A stretch of 6,551 nucleotides of DNA from an uncultured Chloroflexota bacterium (GTDB taxonomy: Bacteria; Chloroflexota; Dehalococcoidia; SAR202; UBA11138). Below the pieces are notes generated by a model. It did not search any database and had not been told where the DNA came from. It saw only the letters and a program-made list of their open reading frames with translations. Below, piece by piece: positions 1 to 5,342 of this stretch (its first letter is position 1; every line of letters starts with the position of its first letter). The stretch covers positions 1 to 6,551 of the forward strand of contig CAJWRP010000130.1 of assembly GCA_913046025.1 (NCBI GenBank), in the 5' to 3' direction. The translations under genes and the position numbers were made by a program.

Positions 1-1
1 A

Positions 2-931
2 AACCGACTATTCGGCAACATAGCCGCCGTGAGCAAGCTAGGCTCGTTTTTCGCTCCCTTGTCCAACTGGTCGATGAGGACTGGCCTGTTTAAAGACCTG
101 CTGGAGAAGTGGGTTGGTGTGGACAAGCGCCGGGACCTCCCCATGCTGGCCAGCCAGAGCTTTACGCAGTGGTTCAAGGCCAGAGGAGGTTCTCCGGCAT
201 CTGCTGCCAAGTACGGTCAGGTAGTACTGTTTCCGGACACCTTTACGAATTACAACCATCCCGAGCTAGGCAAGGCCTCGGTAAAAGTGCTTGAGGGCCT
301 GGGCTACCAGGTAGTGCTGCCCAAGGTCACCTGCTGCGGCAGGCCTATGCTATCCAAAGGCATGATGGACAAGGCTAAATCCGCAGCGCTGACCAATGTG
401 GACAGCATATACAGCTACGTTCAGAATGGCGCCAAGCTGGTAGGCATCGAGCCTAGCTGCATCCTCAGCTTCAAGGACGACTACCCCGACCTGCTTGCGG
501 GCAATGAGCGGGCCAAGGCTGTTGCCGAAAACACGATGCTCATTGAGGAGTTCGTGCTGTACGCTCAGCAGGAGGTGGGGGCTACGCTGGAGTTCACAAA
601 GCCTCCAAAGAAGGTGCTTCTGCATGGCCACTGCCACCAGAAGGCTCTGGTCGGAACAGCCCCGGCAATGCAGGTGCTAAAAGCCATCCCCGGCTGTGAG
701 GTCAAGGAGATCGAGACGGGATGCTGTGGAATGGCAGGCTCTTTTGGTATGGAAAAGGAGCACTATGACATGTCCATGAGCATTGGCGAAATGACCCTTT
801 TTCCTGCCATACGTGCAGAAGAGGGTGATTTCGAGATGGTTGCCGAAGGTATTTCCTGTCGGCAACAGATAAAGCACGGCACCGACAAATCGGCCAAACA
901 TCTGGTGGAGCTTTTGGCCGAAGCATTGTAG
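2..931 (+). CDS. FAD-linked oxidase / Fe-S oxidoreductase, C-terminal part (5' partial)
   Basis: This is the C-terminal ~310 residues of an Fe-S oxidoreductase carrying two CCG (cysteine-rich, GlcF/HdrB-like) domains. Counting from the Val encoded by GTG at 29, the first domain has CCG at 102-104 and EPSC with Cys144. The second has HCH at 201-203, CCG at 232-234 and a final Cys277 in GISCRQQ. The reading frame is open to the window edge, and the codons before the GTG read NRLFGNIAA, which flows into VSKLGSFFAPLSNW. No ribosome site precedes the GTG, so it is an internal valine and the gene starts upstream. In the family such tails sit behind a GlcD-like FAD domain and a 2[4Fe-4S] ferredoxin domain in proteins near 1,000 residues that oxidise D-lactate, glycolate or other 2-hydroxyacids and pass electrons on. 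Those front domains are outside the window, so the substrate cannot be told. A simple GlcF-like subunit is the alternative. Confidence 0.9.
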   Translation, partial: NRLFGNIAAVSKLGSFFAPLSNWSMRTGLFKDLLEKWVGVDKRRDLPMLASQSFTQWFKARGGSPASAAKYGQVVLFPDTFTNYNHPELGKASVKVLEGLGYQVVLPKVTCCGRPMLSKGMMDKAKSAALTNVDSIYSYVQNGAKLVGIEPSCILSFKDDYPDLLAGNERAKAVAENTMLIEEFVLYAQQEVGATLEFTKPPKKVLLHGHCHQKALVGTAPAMQVLKAIPGCEVKEIETGCCGMAGSFGMEKEHYDMSMSIGEMTLFPAIRAEEGDFEMVAEGISCRQQIKHGTDKSAKHLVELLAEAL

Positions 932-1014
932 AAGCGCTGGCAACAGTATGAGCTGATATCAGTCTTCCTCGGTTGACCTACGTCGAAGGAGACATGCTGA
1001 AGGGGGAGGTGTAT

Positions 1015-1482
1015 ATGAGCATCAATGACTTCGAAGTCCTAGCCGAGAACCTTCATAATGTGTGTGACACGGACTCCCTGGGCTTTGAGACCACCGATGA
1101 AGTCGCCAAATTGGAAGGGACCTTCTGCCAGGAGCGCGCGTTGAGTGCGCTGAAACTGGCCGTGGATATCGACGCTGATGGCTACTTTTGTTTCAGGCAA
1201 TCCGGATTCAGGAAGAAACACGGTTCTTCGCTCATATATTCAACAGGCGACCTGTCGCAACCCCTGCCCACCAGACAGGGCTACATCTACAATTACGAAG
1301 ACCCGTCGCAGCCGCTGGCAATTAGCATGTCCTGTGGAATGATCCGTCAGCTTGGTCAGGATATGGACGATTTGACCAGCTCTGGCAGGCAGAAGATATC
1401 CTGAGCCTTCTATACAGACGAGTATTTTCACCGTGTCGAGGAGAGGCAAGAAGTACAAGAGAAGCATCAAGCGGAAAGGTAA
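1015..1482 (+). pseudogene. Decayed N-terminal fragment of a LonB-type AAA+ protease
   Basis: The reading starting at ATG 1015 (after the ribosome site GGGGGAGGT at 1002-1010) gives CDTDSLGFETTDEVAKLEG then QERALSALKLAVDIDADGY. This is the conserved opening of ATP-dependent LonB-like proteases (AAA_32 family). At about 1190 the expected Walker A loop is lost in this frame but appears in the next one: positions 1193-1228 read SGNPDSGRNTVL, and that frame continues to PPD at 1268-1276. The first frame resumes at 1279 with GYIYNYEDPSQPLAI and later RQLGQDMDDL, the usual continuation. The TGA at 1402-1404 interrupts QKIS-stop-AFYTDEYFHRVEE, where the family normally has an Arg before AF, so CGA to TGA is likely. 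The frame then reaches TAA at 1480. Family members are ~800 residues; nothing here encodes the sensor, lid or Ser-Lys protease domains. Weak similarity may run on to about 1570. A short translated product of 130 residues is possible but would lack a P-loop. Confidence 0.8.
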
Positions 1483-1496
1483 TGCAGAAATAACTT

Positions 1497-1516
1497 CAAG
1501 GCCTTCATAGGCCTTG
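1497..1516. terminator. Hairpin, possible weak terminator
   Basis: A perfect 8-base-pair inverted repeat, CAAGGCCT (1497-1504) and AGGCCTTG (1509-1516), is closed by a TCAT loop. On the plus strand it is followed by TTTAT, a short U-tract, so it might end transcription from the left. It also lies 35 bases beyond the stop of the minus-strand membrane ORF, but that side lacks a clean U-run. It may equally be leftover sequence of the decayed protease gene. Confidence 0.3.
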
Positions 1517-1551
1517 TTTATGCTACCGCATTTCTCAAGTACCGCAAGACG

Positions 1552-1815
1552 CTATCTTTGGGGTCGCCGTAGTTCTTTCATAAATCCCCCTACGAACCGC
1601 CAAACGAAGGCTGAACTGAAGATGGTGACACATATTAACAGGGTTGTAGGGAGAATTTTGAAGGGTCCGAAATCCCTGATTGCTCCTGAGGCATCCCAAT
1701 TAAAACCAACAACAATACCAATGAATCTCCAGACAGGTTCCATCCACTCAATAAGAGTAGAAACAACCAACCAAATTAGCACACCAACGAAGGCCATTAC
1801 GGTCAGACCGATCAT
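1552..1815 (-). CDS. Possible small membrane protein, unknown function
   Basis: This 87-residue frame reads as a hydrophobic protein with a clear membrane segment at residues ~3-24 (rich in Val, Leu, Ile), a shorter hydrophobic stretch at 29-39, and a second strong segment at ~55-77. It ends in a basic tail (KELRRPQR). Trp residues flank the hydrophobic stretches at 15, 24, 29, 40 and 72, as is common in membrane proteins. A TGA stop directly precedes the ATG, so no longer start exists. The nearest purine-rich ribosome-binding candidate, GGAGG, is about 13 bases upstream, which is distant. I do not recognise a family. The opposite-strand ORF over the same bases looks like a shadow. The gene stands alone in a gene-poor, AT-rich zone, so it may be a remnant or spurious. 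Confidence 0.45.
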   Translation of the reverse strand: MIGLTVMAFVGVLIWLVVSTLIEWMEPVWRFIGIVVGFNWDASGAIRDFGPFKILPTTLLICVTIFSSAFVWRFVGGFMKELRRPQR

Positions 1816-2091
1816 TCAGAGGTAATCGCCTCCGCCAAAGGTGTTTTAATAGTGCATATTCTCGGTGCCGTCCTTTTTTAGTGGCCTGCTCATTTCCCCC
1901 TTTTAATTTGTACTTGAAGTGGCATGCTGTACCTAATCTAGCATGTAACCACTTGAATTATTGTCTGGGTTGAATCACGGCTGGACGAGTTCAGGAAAAA
2001 CCCCGGGATCATGCCGGCTCTGACAATGATGTATCCGACGACGAAGAGGAGAAGTCAGACGATAAAGATGCGTCTGAAGAGCCCGAAGTGT
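1816..2091. other. Gene-poor AT-rich stretch
   Basis: No intact gene with a credible start is visible here on either strand. The stretch contains the AGTGGCxTGCT repeat cluster and most of the acidic coding-like fragment, both listed separately. I see no RNA gene, strong promoter or terminator. Confidence 0.6.
1880..1954. repeat. Direct repeat plus inverted copy (AGTGGCxTGCT motif)
   Basis: AGTGGCCTGCT (1880-1890) recurs as AGTGGCATGCT (1918-1928) with one mismatch. The second copy, as AAGTGGCATGCT (1917-1928), pairs with a downstream inverted copy, AGCATG-TAA-CCACTT (1940-1954), giving a 12-base-pair stem with a 3-base bulge and an 11-base loop. No U-run follows, so it is not a classic terminator. 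Function unknown; it could be an operator-like site or a scar. Confidence 0.5.
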
Positions 2092-2105
2092 CTACCGAGG
2101 GTTAG
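1974..2105 (+). pseudogene. Possible remnant of an acidic protein C-terminus
   Basis: The frame between TGA at 1971-1973 and TAG at 2103-2105 has no start codon but ends in a strongly acidic, coding-like tail: SDNDVSDDEEEKSDDKDASE then EPEVSTEG. The neighbouring frame upstream (1966-2001) reads WVESRLDEFRKN, which also looks coding, so a frameshift near 2000 could have split one former gene. Acidic tails of this kind occur at the ends of many bacterial proteins and I cannot name the parent. The last 14 bases overlap the end of the minus-strand 91-residue gene. This could be a chance reading of GA-rich DNA; I rate it as suggestive only. Confidence 0.3.
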
Positions 2106-2367
2106 AACCGTTAGCAACATCAACTTCCGGCGCAGTTAACTTGTCGATGCTGATGGCTTTGGCGGTTCTTGTGAACCTGACCTTCAAATTATCGCCAACT
2201 GAGAGCCTGCTAAATGTGACGGCGTCAACCTCGACCAGTGACGCGTTTACTAAAATGCAAGGAATGCCGTCGTCCCTAGTCTCCTTCGACTTAATCGGCC
2301 CCTGCACCTCGTAGTAGGGTGGTAGGTTACCCTTGATAGACTTCCACAAGTTTTGCAATTGAAGCAT
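2092..2367 (-). CDS. Hypothetical 91-residue protein, downstream partner of the lipoprotein
   Basis: I do not recognise a named family. The protein is soluble-looking, with no signal peptide or membrane segment. It opens with a short amphipathic stretch (LQNLWKSIKGNLPPYYEV). A body rich in alternating hydrophobic residues follows: GIPCILVNASLVEVDAVTF at ~34-52, then LSVGDNLKVRFTRTAKAISI at ~55-74. The VGDxLKVRxTR...ISID pattern resembles a small beta-barrel or OB/SH3-like fold, but that is inference from pattern only. ATG 2367 is the sole possible start, since an in-frame stop lies upstream without another start codon. It has no convincing ribosome site. The gene begins 17 bases after the lipoprotein stop, so it is probably translated by coupling within the same transcript. 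No terminator is evident after it. A single Cys37 is present. Confidence 0.65.
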   Translation of the reverse strand: MLQLQNLWKSIKGNLPPYYEVQGPIKSKETRDDGIPCILVNASLVEVDAVTFSRLSVGDNLKVRFTRTAKAISIDKLTAPEVDVANGSNPR

Positions 2368-2384
2368 TGATTGACCGGCGATAC

Positions 2385-2645
2385 CTATCTTAATCTAATC
2401 GGTGGATTCGAGTAAGGGCCTTCATCCATCTTAGCATTGTGCGGCAAATCTTCAACGCTGCACGGGGGGTCGGTTGGCTCCAGTGCCTGAACGCGAGGTG
2501 GAACCGCTGTTGCTATGGCAACTGACGTTGTCTCAACCGGTTCCGTGGCTGGTTCGGTGCTAGATGCCTGTGCACTGCCGGCACATGCGGCCAATACAGG
2601 CATTAAGAGAACTGTAAATAAGATGGCTACTGATTTATTGAACAT
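2385..2645 (-). CDS. Small predicted lipoprotein
   Basis: An 86-residue secreted lipoprotein of unknown function. Residues 1-20 form a classic lipoprotein signal peptide: MFNK, a hydrophobic core SVAILFTVLLMPVLAA, then the lipobox L18-A19-A20-C21, so cleavage would leave a lipidated Cys21. The mature part is only ~66 residues. It begins with a flexible Ser/Thr/Glu/Pro-rich linker (about 22-50) and ends with a short Pro-rich region containing a second Cys62. No catalytic motif is visible. The start is well supported by AGGTGAGGTGA immediately before the ATG (2646-2656 on the complement). The 91-residue gene follows after 17 bases, making a likely two-gene unit. Upstream lies the divergent spacer with three inverted repeats. 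The short mature domain suggests a surface tether or accessory role, but that is inference. Confidence 0.75.
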   Translation of the reverse strand: MFNKSVAILFTVLLMPVLAACAGSAQASSTEPATEPVETTSVAIATAVPPRVQALEPTDPPCSVEDLPHNAKMDEGPYSNPPIRLR

Positions 2646-2686
2646 TCACCTCACCTGCCGAATTGGATGCACCTAATGAAAATATG

Positions 2687-2703
2687 AACCAATATCATTG
2701 GTT
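2687..2703. repeat. Inverted repeat AACCAAT-N3-ATTGGTT
   Basis: Perfect 7-base arms with an ATC centre form a 17-base near-palindrome about 41 bases upstream of the lipoprotein start. Size and symmetry fit an operator for a dimeric regulator; a short hairpin is the alternative. Confidence 0.5.
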
Positions 2704-2712
2704 TTAGGCGTT

Positions 2713-2739
2713 ACACAGACGTTTCTGTGTTTCGTCTGT
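2713..2739. repeat. Overlapping inverted repeats able to form two alternative hairpins
   Basis: ACACAGA (2713-2719) pairs with TCTGTGT (2724-2730) across a CGTT loop. ACAGACG (2715-2721) can instead pair with CGTCTGT (2733-2739) across an 11-base loop. The two stems share bases and exclude each other. There is no U-run next to them. Confidence 0.5.
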
Positions 2740-2747
2740 ACTTTGAT

Positions 2748-2764
2748 TGTGGAAACCTTCCACA
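2748..2764. repeat. Inverted repeat TGTGGAA-ACC-TTCCACA
   Basis: Perfect 7-base arms with a 3-base centre, about 103 bases upstream of the lipoprotein start. This is the third inverted repeat within 78 bases and is of operator-like size. Confidence 0.5.
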
Positions 2765-2879
2765 TACTGATTTTAACTCAAAATACGTGAATAATTAGAC
2801 TTATGGATTGGCTTATCGCTATCTTTAATAATTCCACAAGAGTTATGAAATAAATCCCTTCGGTAACAAAAGATGAAAC

Positions 2880-2908
2880 TTGTCATCAACCATGCGGGCG
2901 CGTATCAT
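2880..2908 (+). promoter_or_regulatory. Sigma-70-like promoter for the HIBADH-type dehydrogenase
   Basis: TTGTCA (2880-2885) and TATCAT (2903-2908) are separated by exactly 17 bases, each matching consensus at 5 of 6 positions. The predicted transcript start near 2915 gives a ~59-base leader that includes the ribosome site AGAGGTG at 2963-2969. Confidence 0.6.
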
Positions 2909-2973
2909 GCTGACCATGGGCAAATACCAGAACTAAATTATTAGAACAAAATAATCTGCTAAAGAGGTGCAGC

Positions 2974-3861
2974 ATGAGAGTAGGATTCATTGGTGTAGGG
3001 TTCATGGGGCGGCATATGGCGAGGAATATCGCCAAGGGTGGCCACGATATCACTGTATTCGATATCCGCAAAGAAGCAGCAGAGGAGCTGATCTCCATGG
3101 GAGCTACCTGGGCGGACAGTCCCATGACAGTTGCGGAGGCTAGTGAGGTCGTTTTCACGTCCTTGCCAAGGCCCGAGAACGTTGAAGAGGTTTCGATGGG
3201 AGAAGGTGGAATTCTGTCCGGAGCTAAGTCCGGCACGGTCTTCTTCGACCTGAGCACAACTGATCCGGATACCATTTTTCGCATTTCACAGGCGGCTTCG
3301 GAAAAAGGAGTGATCGTTCTGGACGCACCTGTAAGCGGCGGCACTATTGGGGCTGAAGCGGCCTCGCTGTGCGTGATGGTAGGCGGTGACAAAGACATGT
3401 ATGACAAGTTCAAGCCAGTGCTGGACCTGATCGGTGACAAGGCCACCTACTGCGGCAAGCTGGGTAACGGCGCCATCTGCAAGATCGTAAACAACCTCAT
3501 TGGCCTCAGCACTAGCGTACTGCTGTCAGAGGCCTTTGCGTTAGGCGTTAAGGCGGGCGTCGATCCGCAAACTCTGTTTGACGCAGTCAAGGGCAGCTCA
3601 GGTAATACCCAGAGCATGCAAGCATTTCCCAACGGGCTGTTCAAAGGTAACTTTGAGCCGGGATTCCAGGTTGACCTGGCCGCCAAGGACGTTGGTCTTG
3701 CCACTGAGATGGGCAGGCGTTTGCGGGTTCCCATGGAAATGTCTAACATTGCGCAGCAACGCTATATTGACGCGCAAAACAAGGGCTGGGGCCGTTTGGC
3801 AGCGCCCGCCGTGGTACGCGTTCAGGAAGAGCGGTCTGGAGTGGAAATTCGGCAGAGGTAA
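2974..3861 (+). CDS. NAD(P)-dependent oxidoreductase, 3-hydroxyisobutyrate dehydrogenase family
   Basis: A full-length 295-residue beta-hydroxyacid dehydrogenase. The N-terminal Rossmann fold opens with GFIGVGFMG, the GxGxxG dinucleotide loop at residues 7-12. DLSTTDP (92-98) follows, then the substrate-binding signature DAPVSGG at 117-123. GNGAICKIVNN carries the catalytic Lys170 with Asn173/Asn174, and the helical C-terminal domain includes AAKD (Lys238). Asp30 at the end of the second strand (VFDIRK) suggests preference for NAD over NADP. Family members oxidise or reduce 3-hydroxyisobutyrate, tartronate semialdehyde or related short hydroxyacids in the cytosol; the exact substrate cannot be read from sequence. 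All key residues are present and the length is normal. ATG 2974 is supported by AGAGGTG four bases upstream and by the family start at MRVGFIG. The gene has its own promoter and is followed 74 bases later by the M16 gene, which also has its own. Confidence 0.92.
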   Translation: MRVGFIGVGFMGRHMARNIAKGGHDITVFDIRKEAAEELISMGATWADSPMTVAEASEVVFTSLPRPENVEEVSMGEGGILSGAKSGTVFFDLSTTDPDTIFRISQAASEKGVIVLDAPVSGGTIGAEAASLCVMVGGDKDMYDKFKPVLDLIGDKATYCGKLGNGAICKIVNNLIGLSTSVLLSEAFALGVKAGVDPQTLFDAVKGSSGNTQSMQAFPNGLFKGNFEPGFQVDLAAKDVGLATEMGRRLRVPMEMSNIAQQRYIDAQNKGWGRLAAPAVVRVQEERSGVEIRQR

Positions 3862-3900
3862 ACGGGTAACAACAGCGGCGTAATCGCGGGTTTGGATTCA

Positions 3901-3929
3901 TTGACGCTCCTGTAGCCATAACCTAGAAT
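3901..3929 (+). promoter_or_regulatory. Sigma-70-like promoter for the M16 peptidase, likely giving a leaderless mRNA
   Basis: TTGACG (3901-3906) and TAGAAT (3924-3929) are separated by exactly 17 bases. Only six bases, CGATGC, lie between the -10 box and the ATG at 3936, so transcription would begin at or next to the A of the start codon. No Shine-Dalgarno sequence precedes the gene, which fits leaderless translation. Confidence 0.65.
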
Positions 3930-3935
3930 CGATGC

Positions 3936-5228
3936 ATGACAATCGAAAAATCGGATAAACAGTCGGCATTCCGTAAGACAACACTTCCTAACGGGCTTCG
4001 CATAATAACCAGCGAAATGCCCCACACCAGATCAGTCAGCATCTGCATTTACATAGGAGTTGGCTCCAGGTACGAAACACCTGAGCAGGCGGGTGTGTCC
4101 CACTACCTTGAGCATATGGTGTTTAAGGGAACAAAGCTCCATCCTGAGCCTCAAGAGATCAGCGCAGCGATTGAGAGCACCGGCGGCATATTGAACGCCG
4201 CAACGGAGCACGAGTCCACTGTGTACTGGTGCAAGATCGCCAAACCTCACTTCAAGCCCAGCCTTGAGCTACTGCTGGACATGCTTCGCAACTCCGTCTT
4301 CGAACCAGACGCCATCGAGAAGGAACGGCTGGTCGTCATTGAAGAACTGAACATGGTTAACGACTACCCGAACTACAAGGTGGACGCCATCATCGACGAG
4401 ATGCTCTGGCCGGACCACGCCCTGGGCAAGGATGTAGGAGGTAGCAAAGAGTCTGTCAATGGCATCACGCGTAAGATGATGATGGACTTCATTGACGAGC
4501 ACTACAGTCCTTCCAACGTAGTCATTAGCGTGGCAGGCAGCGTGACCCATGATGAGGTGGTTGACTGCGTTGAATCGTCTTCCCATGGGTGGAAGAAGGC
4601 CAAATCGTCGTCGTGGGCTCCATATAACGGAGCGCAGACCGAAGCACACTCTCGACTTGAGTACCGGAAGACGGAGCAGGCACATATGTGCATTGGTCTG
4701 CCGGGTATATCGCTGACGCATCCTGACCGGTATGCCATGGACCTCCTCAGCGTTATTCTGGGTGAGGGTATGAGCAGTCGACTATTCGTTGAGGTTCGTG
4801 AGAAACGGGCCCTGGCCTATGACGTGCATAGCAGCACGTCGCATTTTCTAGATACTGGCGCCTTCGTGGTCAATGCAGGCGTTGACCCTAAACGAGTCTA
4901 TGACGCGGTGGAGACTATTCTGGAGCAGATTGGTTCGCTGTGTGAAGACATCCCCGAAGAGGAGTTGGCCAAGGCCCAAAGCTTGAGCGCTGGACGCCTG
5001 CAACTCCGGATGGAAGACACCAGGGTCGTGGCTAGCTGGGCAGGCAGCCAGGAACTTCTCGTCAATGAGATACAGGACCTGGAGAATGTCATAAGCCGGA
5101 TTGACGCAGTAACCACTGATGATCTGCGGCGAGTGGCTAATGATCACCTGGTCACCGACATGCTTAACATGGCTGTAGTAGGTCCTTGCAGAGGTTATCG
5201 CCGACTAGAGAATATGCTGAAGCTCTAG
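3936..5228 (+). CDS. M16 family zinc metallopeptidase (processing-peptidase-like)
   Basis: A complete 430-residue M16B-type peptidase. The N-terminal domain carries the inverted zinc motif HYLEH (His56, Glu59, His60), and the distal zinc ligand Glu136 lies 76 residues after His60 in ERLVVIEEL, the spacing seen in mitochondrial processing peptidase beta. The start (TTLPNGLRIITSEMPHTRSV) and GVGSRYETPEQAGVSHYLEH are typical. The C-terminal domain holds the conserved RLFVEVREKRALAY segment (~282-295), with the Arg and Tyr295 usually needed for substrate positioning. There is no signal peptide or membrane segment, so it should act in the cytosol, cleaving short or unfolded peptides as a clam-shell dimer. 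Here both halves of the usual single-unit pair are intact and no second, inactive M16 partner is next to it, so a homodimer is likely. The natural substrate is unknown. ATG 3936 has no ribosome site but sits six bases after a -10 box. Confidence 0.93.
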   Translation: MTIEKSDKQSAFRKTTLPNGLRIITSEMPHTRSVSICIYIGVGSRYETPEQAGVSHYLEHMVFKGTKLHPEPQEISAAIESTGGILNAATEHESTVYWCKIAKPHFKPSLELLLDMLRNSVFEPDAIEKERLVVIEELNMVNDYPNYKVDAIIDEMLWPDHALGKDVGGSKESVNGITRKMMMDFIDEHYSPSNVVISVAGSVTHDEVVDCVESSSHGWKKAKSSSWAPYNGAQTEAHSRLEYRKTEQAHMCIGLPGISLTHPDRYAMDLLSVILGEGMSSRLFVEVREKRALAYDVHSSTSHFLDTGAFVVNAGVDPKRVYDAVETILEQIGSLCEDIPEEELAKAQSLSAGRLQLRMEDTRVVASWAGSQELLVNEIQDLENVISRIDAVTTDDLRRVANDHLVTDMLNMAVVGPCRGYRRLENMLKL

Positions 5229-5264
5229 TATTTCGCTGCGGCGTGCTTTCCGTGGCAATCGTAA

Positions 5265-5293
5265 TTGACATAGCCAGCACCCCTTCGTATATT
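5265..5293 (+). promoter_or_regulatory. Near-consensus sigma-70 promoter for the lactonase-family gene
   Basis: TTGACA (5265-5270) is a perfect -35 box and TATATT (5288-5293) a 5-of-6 -10 box, with exactly 17 bases between. The predicted start near 5300 leaves a ~43-base leader that contains the ribosome site GAGGTG at 5332-5337. It is the strongest promoter match in the window. Confidence 0.75.
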
Positions 5294-5342
5294 CGTCCTG
5301 GAAGACCTTTGTCTCATTCTGGTCCAACCATGAGGTGAACCC

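Larger units (their letters stand above)
2646..2973. other. Divergent intergenic region with regulatory-looking DNA
   Basis: A 328-base AT-rich spacer between the minus-strand lipoprotein and the plus-strand dehydrogenase. Its left part holds three inverted repeats (2687-2703, 2713-2730, 2748-2764). Its right part holds a sigma-70-like promoter for the dehydrogenase. I found no convincing -35/-10 pair for the lipoprotein unit. No ORF or RNA gene is evident in 2765-2879. Confidence 0.6.

Noticed and set aside
952..963. Palindrome CTGATATCAG after the oxidase gene
   Set aside because: Ten bases, AT-rich centre, no U-run; too short to support a terminator or operator call.
973..1014. Earlier TTG (973) or ATG (994) start for the Lon fragment
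   Set aside because: The strongest ribosome site, GGGGGAGGT, serves ATG 1015, and no family similarity is seen in the extra residues; ATG 994 remains possible but adds nothing recognisable.
1514..1825. 103-residue plus-strand ORF
   Set aside because: No ribosome site, no recognisable segment, and Thr/Ile/Asn/Lys-rich low-information composition; the opposite strand reads as a more plausible membrane protein.
2937..2955. ATTATT...AATAAT inverted repeat in the dehydrogenase leader
   Set aside because: Six A/T-only pairs in an AT-rich leader are expected by chance and would be unstable.
2886..3446. 186-residue minus-strand ORF across the dehydrogenase gene
   Set aside because: It lies antisense to a well-supported gene with all family motifs; its composition (Ser/Pro/Thr-rich) is typical of a shadow frame.
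4269..4721. 150-residue minus-strand ORF inside the M16 gene
   Set aside because: Antisense shadow of conserved M16 coding sequence, without a ribosome site or family signature.
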